From: Mesorhizobium_B sp035998495
Lineage (GTDB): Bacteria; Pseudomonadota; Alphaproteobacteria; Rhizobiales; Rhizobiaceae
Assembly: GCA_035998495.1 (NCBI GenBank)
Contig: DASYHP010000047.1
Location: 60,130 to 124,129, forward strand
Direction: 5' to 3'
Length of the DNA: 64,000 nt
A model generated the notes under the pieces. It searched no databases. It had not been told where the DNA came from and worked only from the letters and a program-made list of their open reading frames with translations. Each line of letters begins with the position of its first letter. The stretch's first letter is position 1. Positions 26,956 through 36,000 of this stretch are shown piece after piece. A program made the position numbers and the translations under genes.

Positions 26956-28056
26956 CTATATCGAAGGTTGTGTCGAATCCCGCCAAGCGAGACGTGCGAG
27001 CAAGCTAAGAACGGATGAATAATAGTCCTGGGTCTCGACAGGCGAAGGCCAACGCGGTTGTGATGAGGCCGCGGACTGCTTCCCCATCGTCAATTGCGCC
27101 ACGGATTGAATACCGGTGGACGCTGGGTAAGGCGAAACTGCATCAGACGAAAAATCGGTCCAGGCCGGCATCTGGGGATGCTGTGGGTCCGCCCAGAAGC
27201 GGGCGGCGCCGGATGCCGCAGGCTCCCGCCCCATGCCGGCCCAGGCGAGGTACAGCGGCACCCGGATCGCGTCGTAGGAAAAGCGCGCCGGCCAGCCCGG
27301 CGCCGGTGCCGGCCGCCCGCCCAGCCGCGGCAGCGCCACCCAATCCGCCGGCAGGCCCCATCGGCCGAATCGGGCCCGGCGCAGCAGGGCCACGCCATCC
27401 GCCGCCAGGCGCAGCCAGGTCGGGTCCGGCACCGCCTGCGCCAGGGCCCGCAGCGCCGGAAAGGCGTAGTAGGACGGGTTGAGCACGATATGCTCCCGCT
27501 GCTCGAAGCCCATCGCGCCCGGCAGCAGCACCGTCTCCTCCCCCACCTCCCGCACCAGCAGCCGCAGCACGTCCCGCGCGATGGCGCTGCCCTGCGCGGC
27601 ATAGTCCGGCGAGGTCCAGCGCTGCCCGGCGCGCAGCAGCGCCCAGGCGATCATCAGGTCGCCATCGGTGGCATTGTTGGGGTCATCCACCGTACCCCCC
27701 CGCGCCCCATCCGGCCGGAAGCGCCACGCGGATAGCGCGTCGCCCGGTCGCGCCAGCACGCGGCGGGTCCAGCCCAGCAGCCGGTCAAAGGTCTCCCGGT
27801 CTCCCATCCGCTCGGCACAGAGCAGCACCCAGCCCTGCCCCTCGCTGTGGGAAATGCCGCCATTCGCGGTGTCCACCACCCGGCCTTCCGGCAACACGAA
27901 GCGGGCCCGGAAGGCCAGCCAGTGCTCCTGCTCGATGGGGGGCGGCTCCTCCGGCCCGTCGCGGCCCAGGGCCGCGCTGCCGGGGGCAGCCGACGCCGGC
28001 AGCGCCGGGCTTGCAGCCAGGGTCAGAACGGCGCGACGGCGGAGCTGTTGGGACAT
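26956..28056 (-). CDS. bcsZ: Cellulase BcsZ (glycoside hydrolase family 8)
   Basis: A 366-residue GH8 endo-1,4-beta-glucanase. The N-terminus MSQQLRRRAVLTLAASPALPASA is a signal peptide, possibly Tat-like (RRRAVL). The family motif around the catalytic acid is SHSEGQGWVLLCAERMGD near residue 68, and DDPNNATDGDLMIAWALLRAG near residue 125 carries the catalytic Asp region. In cellulose producers this periplasmic enzyme (CMCax/BcsZ) trims glucan chains and is needed for proper ribbon assembly. It is the first gene of the operon in transcription order, with 81 bases before the next gene. Confidence 0.93.
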   Translation of the reverse strand: MSQQLRRRAVLTLAASPALPASAAPGSAALGRDGPEEPPPIEQEHWLAFRARFVLPEGRVVDTANGGISHSEGQGWVLLCAERMGDRETFDRLLGWTRRVLARPGDALSAWRFRPDGARGGTVDDPNNATDGDLMIAWALLRAGQRWTSPDYAAQGSAIARDVLRLLVREVGEETVLLPGAMGFEQREHIVLNPSYYAFPALRALAQAVPDPTWLRLAADGVALLRRARFGRWGLPADWVALPRLGGRPAPAPGWPARFSYDAIRVPLYLAWAGMGREPAASGAARFWADPQHPQMPAWTDFSSDAVSPYPASTGIQSVAQLTMGKQSAASSQPRWPSPVETQDYYSSVLSLLARLAWRDSTQPSI

Positions 28057-28089
28057 GCAGTCCTAAAGTCGCAGCAGCAGGTGAAGCGG

Positions 28090-28128
28090 AGGTTGACTGC
28101 CTTACTCAACAACCTTTTGATGCAAAGG
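28090..28128. promoter_or_regulatory. Inverted repeats in bcsZ upstream region
   Basis: Upstream of bcsZ, AGGTTG (28090-28095) and CAACCT (28110-28115) form a 6-bp inverted repeat, with an alternative pairing GTTGA/TCAAC inside. CCTTT (28113-28117) and AAAGG (28124-28128) form another. The stretch is AT-richer than the genes around it and lies where the operon promoter should be. No clear -35/-10 pair was found. Confidence 0.35.
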
Positions 28129-28183
28129 TAAAGAAGAATGCTCTCTGCGGTTGCGAGAACCATTCCGTGCGCGGCGTGCGTGG

Positions 28184-29971
28184 TCAGGCCAGGCTGGCGC
28201 AGGCCTCCGCGAGCCAGGCCGCCTCCTCCGCCGCAAGCGACGGCCCGAGCAGGGCCAGAACCCCGGCATGATAGGCATCGACCTGGGCCCGCTCGGCCGC
28301 AGTCAGCATCTCCGCCACGATGAGCCGCCGCTCGTACGGGGCGAAGGTCAGCGTCTCGAAGTCCAGGAAGGGGCGCGCCTGGCCCGGAAGGGTCTCGGCG
28401 CTGCGCACCAGCAGCAGGTTCTCGATGCGGATGCCGTAGGCGCCGGGGCGGTAGAAGCCCGGTTCGTTCGACAGCACCATGCCCGGCCGCAGCGGAACCG
28501 GCCGCGCCGCCCGGCTGATCCCGGCCGGGCCCTCATGCACCGAGAGAAAGCTGCCGACGCCGTGGCCGGTGCCATGGTCGTAGTCGAGCCCGGCGAGCCA
28601 CAGCGGCCGCCGCGCCAGCGCATCCAGATGCGGCCCGGCGACGCCTTCTGGAAACCGCGTCGCCGCCAGCGCCAGATGCCCCTGGAGCACCAGGGTGTAG
28701 TGGACCGCGAGGTCGCGCGGCGGCGCATCCGGCCCCGTCCACAGCGTGCGGGTCACGTCGGTCGTGCCGTCCCGGTACTGCGCGCCGCTGTCGATGAGGT
28801 AGGCCTCACCCGGCCGGATCGGGCGATCGGTGGCCGGCGTCGCGCGGTAGTGGATGATGGCGCCATGCTCCCCGGCGCCACTGATGGCGGGGAAGCTTTC
28901 GGCGACGAACAGCGGCGCTTCCGCCCGCAGGGCGAGCAGGCGGGCGGCGGCGGACATCTCCGTCTCGCCGCCTGCCGGCGCTTCCCTGGCGAACCAGGCG
29001 AGGAAGCGGCACAGCGCCACCGCATCGCGCCGATGCGCGGCCCGGGCGCCCTGCTGTTCCACCGCGTTCTTGCAGGCGCGCGGCAGGCGGCACGGGTCCT
29101 CGCCGGCCACCGGCTCGGCCCCGGACTCCCGCAGCAATTGCCCGAAGCGGGCCGGGGTGACATCCGGGTCCAGCCGCACCCGTGCCCCGGCAAGCCCGCG
29201 CAGCACCGCCGGCAGCGAATCGGGGCGGTGCAGCGCCACGCCATTGCCGAGATGCGCCCGCAGCGCCGCATCCGCGCGCCCCGGGTCGAGGAACAGGTCC
29301 ACCCGGGCATCGTCGCGCAGCAGCGCGGTCGCCAGCGCCAGCGGCGTGTGGCCGAGGTCGTCGCCGCGGATGTTCAGCAGCCAGGCCACGGAATGCGGGT
29401 CCGCCAGTACGGCGGCGGCCTGGCCGGCGGCGCGCAGGGCGGCCGCCGCGTCATCCCGCTTCGCCTGGGCATCGCGGCCCGCATAATCCAGGGGGTGCGG
29501 CCGGGCCGGGCCGGCGGGCGGCGGCGGGCGGTCCGCCCAGACCGCATCCACCGGATTGTCCGCCAGCGGCACCAGCGTCGCCCCGGATTCGGCCAGCCGA
29601 TCGACCGCCGCGGCCGGGTGCAGCCAGGGATCGTAGCCGATGCGGGCACCGGCCGCCGCTTCGCGCAGGAAAGCGGCGGGCGGCGATTCGATCAGGTGGC
29701 GGAACTCCCACAGGGCCGGGTCGGCCTCCGCCGCCGCCTGTGTGGTGTAGCGTCCATCGACGAACAGCACCGCCCGGTCCCGCAGCACCAGCGCCATGCC
29801 GGCGCTGCCGGTGAAGCCGGTGAGCCAGGACAGGCGCTCGGCCGAGGGTGGCACGTATTCCCCAAGAAACGCGTCCGCGCGCGGCACCAGCACGCCATCG
29901 AGGCCACGGCGCTTGATCTCGGCCCGAAGCGCGGCCAGGCGCTCACCATGTTGCACGGGGCAGGTCACCAA
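28184..29971 (-). CDS. Xaa-Pro aminopeptidase (M24B, long form)
   Basis: A 595-residue aminopeptidase P of the long form with two N-terminal creatinase-like domains and a C-terminal pita-bread domain. Metal ligands are visible: both Asp in IDSGAQYRDGTTDVTRT, His in HGTGHGVGSFLSVHEGP, Glu in LSNEPGFY and Glu in FLDFETLTFAP. It removes the N-terminal residue before proline from peptides in the cytoplasm. There is no signal peptide. It sits upstream of bcsZ with a 127-base gap and is probably an independent housekeeping gene. Confidence 0.93.
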   Translation of the reverse strand: MVTCPVQHGERLAALRAEIKRRGLDGVLVPRADAFLGEYVPPSAERLSWLTGFTGSAGMALVLRDRAVLFVDGRYTTQAAAEADPALWEFRHLIESPPAAFLREAAAGARIGYDPWLHPAAAVDRLAESGATLVPLADNPVDAVWADRPPPPAGPARPHPLDYAGRDAQAKRDDAAAALRAAGQAAAVLADPHSVAWLLNIRGDDLGHTPLALATALLRDDARVDLFLDPGRADAALRAHLGNGVALHRPDSLPAVLRGLAGARVRLDPDVTPARFGQLLRESGAEPVAGEDPCRLPRACKNAVEQQGARAAHRRDAVALCRFLAWFAREAPAGGETEMSAAARLLALRAEAPLFVAESFPAISGAGEHGAIIHYRATPATDRPIRPGEAYLIDSGAQYRDGTTDVTRTLWTGPDAPPRDLAVHYTLVLQGHLALAATRFPEGVAGPHLDALARRPLWLAGLDYDHGTGHGVGSFLSVHEGPAGISRAARPVPLRPGMVLSNEPGFYRPGAYGIRIENLLLVRSAETLPGQARPFLDFETLTFAPYERRLIVAEMLTAAERAQVDAYHAGVLALLGPSLAAEEAAWLAEACASLA

Positions 29972-30140
29972 AGCTCTAACGCGGAAACATGTGTCAGCCG
30001 TGTTTCATGCTGTAGGCGCATGGCTCTGCTGTGGCTTCGGCGCATCACCTGTGACCTCCATGTCGCTATATTCCGTCTGCGAAGCGCAGTTGCTCAGGCC
30101 GAGGACGGCCAGGCCACCGCGCAGCACAACAGAGGTCATC

Positions 30141-30509
30141 ATGGACGCCCGCCACAGCCTGGAACAGGCCACCCTGTTCCCCTACGCCACCCAGGACCGC
30201 CACGCCCGCGAGATCGAGGTCCTGCGCCACGCCGCCATCCGTGCGCGCGACCAGGCGATTGCCGAGAGCGTGCTCCGCTTCTTCAACAGCATCGGCCGTG
30301 GCCTCGCCTTCCTGGGCAGCACGATCCGCAGCTGGCCCGACCGCCGCCGCACCTATGAGAACCTGCGCGCGCTGACCGACCGCGAGCTCGCAGATATCGG
30401 CCTGGTGCGCGGCGAGATCAGCCGGGTGTTCGAGCCGGACTTCCGCCTGCCGGCGAAGCCGCCCGCCAACGGCAATGCCGCGGCGCTGCGGACGACGGCC
30501 GCGGCCTGA
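30141..30509 (+). CDS. DUF1127 domain protein
   Basis: A 122-residue protein. The last 60 residues carry the DUF1127/YjiS pattern: WPDRRRTYENLRALTDRELADIGLVRGEISRVF, a short Arg-rich helix pair. Proteins with this domain in alphaproteobacteria are small regulators, some RNA-binding, linked to phosphate and stress responses. I chose the ATG at 30141, preceded by AGAGG; an ATG at 30060 would add 27 unconserved residues. A TATATT at 30067 could be a -10 element, without a clear -35. The 170-base upstream gap also has GAAACA/TGTTTC arms. Confidence 0.8.
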   Translation: MDARHSLEQATLFPYATQDRHAREIEVLRHAAIRARDQAIAESVLRFFNSIGRGLAFLGSTIRSWPDRRRTYENLRALTDRELADIGLVRGEISRVFEPDFRLPAKPPANGNAAALRTTAAA

Positions 30510-30514
30510 GTTAC

Positions 30515-30541
30515 CCGCTACGGTCCTCGTGACCGTGGCGG
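30515..30541. terminator. Hairpin between convergent genes
   Basis: CCGCTACGGTC (30515-30525), loop CTCGT and GACCGTGGCGG (30531-30541) form an 11-bp stem with one G-U pair, directly after the DUF1127 stop and before the end of the opposite gene. No T-run follows, as is common in GC-rich alphaproteobacteria, so it may act as a transcript 3' end for either strand. Confidence 0.5.
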
Positions 30542-30595
30542 AAGCGCGGGGCTGGCTCCGGAAGGGGCCGGCCCCGTTGCACGTTCAGGACCGGC

Positions 30596-32074
30596 TCAGT
30601 TCCAGCCATCCTCGCGGCCGGGAACCCAGACTTCCAGCGTCCCGCGACTCGGGCGTGGCGAGAAGCTGGTGAAGCTGCGGGCCCGGAAGCTGCCGCCCAG
30701 CGTTTCCGCCAGCCGGTCCGCCATCTCCCGGTCGCCCGGGTTGAAGTAGCGGATCTCGCCGGTCGGCGGCGTGGCCGGGACCTCGCGCACCTCCACGCTG
30801 CCACCGAGCCGCGAGGCGCGCCCCGCCAGGCTGTCGGCCAGGTCGCGGCGGCTGCGGTGATAGTGCACGAAAATGCGGGCCGGCCCGCCGGATTCGGCGG
30901 CCTGGGGCGGCCTTGCGGGGTCGGAGCCCTGGAACCAGTCCCGCTGCTCGAGCGCCGGCGGCTTCGCCACGTACCAATCCTGCGGCAGCTCGCGCGGCGG
31001 CTCGACCTCCGGCACGAAGCCGGGCTCCGGCGCGAAGCGGGGTTCCGGCACCGCGCGGGCCTGCGCCGCGGGCGGCACGGGCGGCGCCGGCGGCGGCGGC
31101 AGCGGCAGGGCATCGAGCACCGCCACCTCCCGCTCCGGCACGGGACGTGCCGGCTCGGGCGCCGGGATGCTTGGTGCCGGTGGAGGCGCCTCCGCCCGCG
31201 TCCCGGCCGGCGGCTCCACACGCACCTCCGGCGGGCTGGGCGGGGCGGGCGGGTCCGGCGCCTGCACCAGGACCGGCGCGGCAGCCTCGCGGGGCGGGCC
31301 GAGGTAGTTCAGCAGGCCGAAGGCCGCCCCTGCCGTCAGCAGCGCGAAGGCCCAGAACACATACAGCTTGCGTGACCGCCCCGGCGCGGCGGGCTGCGAG
31401 GCCGGCGCCAGGCGCTGGCGCTCCTCCGGCAACGGCAGGGCCGGGCGGGAGGGCGAGGGCGAGGTGGCCGCCGTGGCGGCCGTGGCAGCCGCGGCTGGCG
31501 CCGCCGCCGGCGTCCTGGGCGCCGGTGCCGGCATCCGGGGTGCCGCGGCGGGTGGGGCCGGCGGGGCGGCGGGACGAGTCAGCGCCTGCTGCACCAGCGT
31601 CACCCAGTCGCCCTGGACCTCGATCGGCGGCTCGGCGGCCACGGCGAAATCGAGCAGCCCGGTCAGGCGCCAGACATCGCCATCGTTCAGCTGCACGGTG
31701 ACGATCGGCAGGAAGCCGGGCGCCGCCTCGGCGAATCCCTTCGCCTCCAGCCGCTGGCGGAGCTGCTTCGCCGGCTCGCGCCCCGCGGCGGCGGGCGTCA
31801 GCTGGACCAGGACGATGCCCTGCCGCGGATCGGCGAGGACAAAATCCGCCTCCACCACCGGCAGCCTCGGGTCATCCGGCGGATCGTTCCGCAGCACCAT
31901 CCAGCCGAGTTCGGAGAAGCTGTCAGGGCCGAGGCGCTGGCCCAGTATGCGATGTACCCCGTCGCTCGGAACCGGGAGCGCGGAAAGGTCCGAAGTCTCG
32001 CCCATCATCCTCCGGGGGTCTGGTGCGGCCTGCATAGGCCGCATCGGCGGCGCCCGGCCAGCCGCTTCGGTCAC
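30596..32074 (-). CDS. Unknown membrane protein with C-terminal SPOR/LytR_C-like domain
   Basis: A 492-residue protein I do not recognise. Residues 1-170 form a compact N-terminal domain with nuclease-like character (VVEADFVLADPRQGIVLVQL resembles NERD-type folds). An Ala/Pro linker, one membrane helix near residue 235 (KLYVFWAFALLTAGAAFGLL) and a long Pro/Glu-rich segment follow. The end is a domain of about 95 residues (RIFVHYHRSRRDLADSLAGR ... IRYFNPGDREMADRLAETLG) that resembles LytR_C/SPOR-type cell-wall-associated domains. The start is a GTG; ATGs at 32044 and 32008 are alternatives. It follows the ABC ATPase gene by 23 bases but need not share its function. Confidence 0.7.
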   Translation of the reverse strand: MTEAAGRAPPMRPMQAAPDPRRMMGETSDLSALPVPSDGVHRILGQRLGPDSFSELGWMVLRNDPPDDPRLPVVEADFVLADPRQGIVLVQLTPAAAGREPAKQLRQRLEAKGFAEAAPGFLPIVTVQLNDGDVWRLTGLLDFAVAAEPPIEVQGDWVTLVQQALTRPAAPPAPPAAAPRMPAPAPRTPAAAPAAAATAATAATSPSPSRPALPLPEERQRLAPASQPAAPGRSRKLYVFWAFALLTAGAAFGLLNYLGPPREAAAPVLVQAPDPPAPPSPPEVRVEPPAGTRAEAPPPAPSIPAPEPARPVPEREVAVLDALPLPPPPAPPVPPAAQARAVPEPRFAPEPGFVPEVEPPRELPQDWYVAKPPALEQRDWFQGSDPARPPQAAESGGPARIFVHYHRSRRDLADSLAGRASRLGGSVEVREVPATPPTGEIRYFNPGDREMADRLAETLGGSFRARSFTSFSPRPSRGTLEVWVPGREDGWN

Positions 32075-32085
32075 GGCTCAGCGGA

Positions 32086-32103
32086 GTGTGAACAGCCTCA
32101 CAC
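32086..32103. promoter_or_regulatory. Small inverted repeat at end of ABC operon
   Basis: GTGTGA (32086-32091) and TCACAC (32098-32103) form a perfect 6-bp inverted repeat with a 6-base loop over the stop codon of the ABC ATPase gene. It could weaken read-through into the unknown membrane protein gene or be a binding site; the signal is short. Confidence 0.25.
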
Positions 32104-33165
32104 GACCATCGCCATCTGCTGCGGATCGAACGCCAGCCAGACCGGTTCGCCCACCTCATGGATCTGCAGCGGCGGGGCGGTGGCCCGCAGGCGCAGGTCG
32201 CTGCCCTGCGCGGTCACCACGTAATCCCACGTCTCGCCCAGGAACGTGCGCTGCGAGACGACGCCCGCCAGCATCGGCGCGCTGCCGGCCGGCCTTTCCC
32301 GGTGCAGCCCGATGCTTTGCGGCCGCACCGAGACCAGGATGTCGCCGCCCGCCGCCGCATCGGCGCCGGGCACCTGCCCCGCCTGCATCGAGATGCCGCC
32401 GAAGCCGACCTCCCCGTTGCGGAGCTTTGCCGGCAGCAGGTTGGTGCGGCCGATGAAGCCGGCGACGAAACGGGTGCGCGGACGGGTGTAGAGAAGATGC
32501 GGCGCATCCACCTGCTCGATGCGTCCGGCATTCATCACGGCGATGCGGTCCGACGTCGCCATCGCCTCCGACTGGTCATGCGTCACATAGACGGTGGTGA
32601 TTCGGAATTCGTCGTGCAGCCGGCGGATCTCGAAGCGCATCTCCTCCCGCAGGTTGGCATCGAGGTTCGACAGCGGCTCGTCCAGCAGCAGCACCGCCGG
32701 CTTCACCACGATGGCGCGCGCCAGCGCCACGCGCTGCTGCTGGCCGCCCGAGAGTTCCGCCGGGTAGCGCGCGGCCAGGTGGCCCATCTGCACCACCTCC
32801 AGGATCTGCATGACGCGCTGCTTGATCTCGGCCCCCGGCAACTTCCGCAGCTTCAGCCCGAAGCCGACATTTTCCGCGACCGTCATGTTCGGCCAGATCG
32901 CGTAGCTCTGGAAGATCATCGACATGCCGCGCTTCTCCGGCGGCAGCACCGCGCCGGGGGCGGAGATCACCTGTCCGTTGAGGGAGATGCTGCCCTCGTT
33001 CGGGTCGACGAAGCCGGCGATCATCCGCAGCGTGGTGGTCTTGCCGCAGCCGGAGGGGCCGAGGAGGGAAACGAATTCGCCCTCCGCCAGCGTCAGGTCG
33101 ATGCTGTCCACCACGCGGTTCGGGCCATAGGCCTTGGTCAGGCCCTGGATGGAAAGACGCGACAT
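32098..33165 (-). CDS. ABC transporter ATP-binding protein (PotA/FbpC-like)
   Basis: A 355-residue importer ATPase. Walker A is GPSGCGKTTTLRMIAG near residue 38, the signature LSGGQQQRVALARA near 138, Walker B VLLLDEPLSNLD, and the switch His in TVYVTHDQSEAMA. A C-terminal TOBE-type regulatory domain follows. It belongs to the iron/polyamine/2-aminoethylphosphonate-type importers. It starts two bases after the permease stop and energises uptake with that permease and the two binding proteins upstream. Confidence 0.93.
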   Translation of the reverse strand: MSRLSIQGLTKAYGPNRVVDSIDLTLAEGEFVSLLGPSGCGKTTTLRMIAGFVDPNEGSISLNGQVISAPGAVLPPEKRGMSMIFQSYAIWPNMTVAENVGFGLKLRKLPGAEIKQRVMQILEVVQMGHLAARYPAELSGGQQQRVALARAIVVKPAVLLLDEPLSNLDANLREEMRFEIRRLHDEFRITTVYVTHDQSEAMATSDRIAVMNAGRIEQVDAPHLLYTRPRTRFVAGFIGRTNLLPAKLRNGEVGFGGISMQAGQVPGADAAAGGDILVSVRPQSIGLHRERPAGSAPMLAGVVSQRTFLGETWDYVVTAQGSDLRLRATAPPLQIHEVGEPVWLAFDPQQMAMVV

Positions 33166-33167
33166 CC

Positions 33168-34904
33168 TCAGTTTCTCCGCAGCATGAAGTCGCGCCCGGC
33201 CAGCTTCATGCCGATGCCGACGAAGACCATGGTGACCACCAGCAGCAGGCCACCGAAGGCGGCCAGCACCTCGAAATTGCCGGCTTCGCTGAGGTCGTAC
33301 AGCAGCACGGACATGGTCCGCGTGCGCGGGCCGACCAGGAAGATCGCCGCCGACAATTCGCGGGAGGCGACGATGAAGACGATCAGCCAGCCGCCGAGCA
33401 GCGACTTCCGCACCAGCGGCGCCGTGACCATGCGGATGGCATGCAGCCGCCCGCTGCCCAGGATGCGCGCCGCTTCCTCCATCTCCGGATGCACCGCCCG
33501 GATGGCGGAGGAGGAGTTGGCATAGGCGATGGGCAGGAAGCGCGCCGTGAAGGCCAGGATGATGATGGCCGCGGTGCCGTACAGCGCGAAGGGCGGGGAG
33601 GCATAGGCGGCGTAGAAGCCGATGGCCATGACGATGCCGGGGATGACGAAGGGCGCCATCGCCAGGAAGCCGAGCGCATCGCCGAAGGGCACCAGCTTGC
33701 GGTTGACGATGTAGGCGACCAGCAGCGCGATGAACACGGCCGCCGTCGCCGCCACGGCGGAGAACCAGATCGTGTTCCAGATCGAGGTCATCGCCATCTC
33801 ATGCTCGAAAAGCAGCAGGTAGTAGTTGGCGAATGTCAGGTTGTCCCAGGCCAGGCCGCGGCCCCAGGCCTTGGCGAAGCTGGCCTGCAGCAGCACGAAC
33901 AGCGGCGCCACCACCGCCATCAGCCCGACCAGCGCGCACCAGCCGAACACCACCCAGCGCCAGGGGCCGAGCTTGATCGGACGGCGCTCGCCGCCCTTGC
34001 CGGTCTGCGAGACGAAGCCCTTGCGCGCCAGCAGCAGGCGCTGCACCACGATCATCCCCGCCGTGATCAGCAGCAGCGGCATGGCATAGGCCGCCGCCAC
34101 CTCCACCCGCACCGGGTATTCGAAGAACTGCCAGAGCTGCGTGGTGACGACGTTGATGCGCGCGGGGATGCCGATGATGGCCGGCGTGCCGAACAGCGCG
34201 ATGGCCTCCAGGAACACGATGATGAAGCCGGCCATGATCGCGGGCCAGACCAGCGGCAGCGACACCTTCCGCATCGCGGTCCAGGTGCCGGCGCCGAGGA
34301 TGTTGGCGGCGTCCTCCATCTCCGAGGAGACGAGGTCCAGCGCCGACTTCACGAAGATGAAGACCAGCGGAAAGGCGTTCAGCGCGATGACCAGCGCCAT
34401 GCCGTTGAAGCTGTAGACGTTGAACAGCGGCTCCTCGAGCCCGGTCAGCCCGCGCCAGGCCAGGTTCAGGAAGCCGGAGTTGGGCCCCGCCAGCAGGATC
34501 CAGCCGACCGCGCTGAGATAGGGCGGCAGGATGAAGGCGCCGAGCACCACGGCCCAGGTCAGGCCCTTGAACGGCATGTCCGTGCGCGACACCGCCCAGG
34601 CCATCGGCACCGCCATCACCACCGCCATCGTGGCCGAGATCAGGCCAAGCAGCAGCGAGTTCACCAGCGCATCCACGTACCGCGACCGGCCATAGGCGGA
34701 GACGTAGTTGGACAGGGTGAAGGCACCCGTGCCGCGTGTCTCGAAGCTGACGACCAGCAGCTTGCCGAGCGGAAAGGCGACCAGGAACAACAGGATGGCG
34801 ATCAGCGCGATCCACAGCAGCATCACCGGCTCGATACGCGCGAGCCGGTTCGACAGGCCGCCGCGCGCCGCGGCGGCGCGCGGAAGTGCGGGTGCCTCGC
34901 TCAT
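33168..34904 (-). CDS. ABC transporter permease, fused FbpB/ThiP type
   Basis: A 578-residue permease with two copies of the BPD_transp_1 unit, about 12 membrane helices. EAA-like loops are visible in both halves: EMEDAANILGAGTWTAMRKVSLPLVWPAIMAG and EMEEAARILGSGRLHAIRMVTAPLV. Such fused permeases serve Fe3+, thiamine, phosphonate and similar importers. It lies three bases after the binding-protein gene and directly before the ATPase gene. The ligand is set by the binding proteins and cannot be stated. Confidence 0.93.
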   Translation of the reverse strand: MSEAPALPRAAAARGGLSNRLARIEPVMLLWIALIAILLFLVAFPLGKLLVVSFETRGTGAFTLSNYVSAYGRSRYVDALVNSLLLGLISATMAVVMAVPMAWAVSRTDMPFKGLTWAVVLGAFILPPYLSAVGWILLAGPNSGFLNLAWRGLTGLEEPLFNVYSFNGMALVIALNAFPLVFIFVKSALDLVSSEMEDAANILGAGTWTAMRKVSLPLVWPAIMAGFIIVFLEAIALFGTPAIIGIPARINVVTTQLWQFFEYPVRVEVAAAYAMPLLLITAGMIVVQRLLLARKGFVSQTGKGGERRPIKLGPWRWVVFGWCALVGLMAVVAPLFVLLQASFAKAWGRGLAWDNLTFANYYLLLFEHEMAMTSIWNTIWFSAVAATAAVFIALLVAYIVNRKLVPFGDALGFLAMAPFVIPGIVMAIGFYAAYASPPFALYGTAAIIILAFTARFLPIAYANSSSAIRAVHPEMEEAARILGSGRLHAIRMVTAPLVRKSLLGGWLIVFIVASRELSAAIFLVGPRTRTMSVLLYDLSEAGNFEVLAAFGGLLLVVTMVFVGIGMKLAGRDFMLRRN

Positions 34905-34907
34905 CGC

Positions 34908-35981
34908 TCAAACACCGAAGGTGTCACGCCAGAGCTCCTTCACCTCGACCATCTCGTTCTCGATCTGCTGCGGCGTCGGCGTGATCAGCTTGATCTCGTC
35001 CAGCGGCCGGGCCCCCTCCGGCGGCGGAACCTCCGGCCGCAGCGACTCGGCGTAGAATTCCCGCACCGTGCGCGAGTAGGCCGGGCCGCAGACGAATTCC
35101 ATGAACAGCTTCGCCGCGTTGGGCTTCGGCGCATTGGCGATGGCCGCGCTTGGCGAGGGCACCATCAGCGTGCCGTCGGTCGGGTAGATCAGCGCCAGCG
35201 GATTGCCGCGGGAGATGCTGAACAGCGTCGCCGCGGAGGGAATGCCGACGCCGACCAGGCGCTCCCCGGAGTTCAGCGTGGTGACGGGATCGCCCGCCGA
35301 GCGGCCGATCTGTGGCTTGTTGCGCTCCAGCTGCTTGAAGAACTCCTCGCCATAGGCCTGGCGCATCATGATCGCCCAGTTGCCGATGGCGCCGCTGAAG
35401 CCGGGATGCCCGACCGCCAGCTTGTCCTTCCACTTCGGGTCGGTCAGCTCGCGCCAGCTCTTCGGTGCCTCCGCCTCGCTCAGCCGGTCGCTGCGGCGTG
35501 CGAGCATGTAGAGCGCGAGGTAGGTGATCTGGAAATGGCCGTCCGGATCCGCCGCATCCCGCGCGCCCTTCACCATGCCGGCGGCATTCTGCGGCTTGTA
35601 GGCCAGCAGCCGCCCCTCCCCCTTCAGGAAGGTGAAGTGGCTGTAGTCGGTGGAGCTGAACACGTCGCACTGCGCGACACGGGCGCGGGCATCCTGCGAC
35701 AGCCGCTGGAACGCGACCTGGGACGTGGTGCGCACCACGTTGCAGCGCACGCCGGGGTAGCGTTCCGTGAAGGCCCGACCGACCGCCTCCGAGGGCTCCG
35801 CCTGAAGCTGGCCCGTGTACCAGGTCAGCTCCCCCTCGCGCTGCGCCGCCTCGTACAGAGGCCGCTCATGCGCCGGCAGTTCCTGCGCCGCCTGCGCCGC
35901 CGCGCTGCGCCAGGGCAGGATGGCCGCGGTGGCCAGCGCCGCCGTGCCGCCGAGCAGCCCCCGCTTGGTGATGTCGGTCAT
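34908..35981 (-). CDS. ABC extracellular solute-binding protein, copy 1
   Basis: A 357-residue periplasmic binding protein of the iron/polyamine-type cluster. The signal peptide MTDITKRGLLGGTAALATAA ends near AAA-Q. The mature part has GELTWYTGQ, FTERYPGVRCNVVRTTSQVAFQRL and KWKDKLAVGHPGFSGAIG. It is a clear paralogue of the protein encoded just upstream, sharing most of these blocks and the end WRDTFGV. A good ribosome binding site (GGGAGAAGACC) precedes the ATG. It feeds the permease encoded four bases downstream. Confidence 0.92.
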   Translation of the reverse strand: MTDITKRGLLGGTAALATAAILPWRSAAAQAAQELPAHERPLYEAAQREGELTWYTGQLQAEPSEAVGRAFTERYPGVRCNVVRTTSQVAFQRLSQDARARVAQCDVFSSTDYSHFTFLKGEGRLLAYKPQNAAGMVKGARDAADPDGHFQITYLALYMLARRSDRLSEAEAPKSWRELTDPKWKDKLAVGHPGFSGAIGNWAIMMRQAYGEEFFKQLERNKPQIGRSAGDPVTTLNSGERLVGVGIPSAATLFSISRGNPLALIYPTDGTLMVPSPSAAIANAPKPNAAKLFMEFVCGPAYSRTVREFYAESLRPEVPPPEGARPLDEIKLITPTPQQIENEMVEVKELWRDTFGV

Positions 35982-36000
35982 GGTCTTCTCCCTGTTCCAG

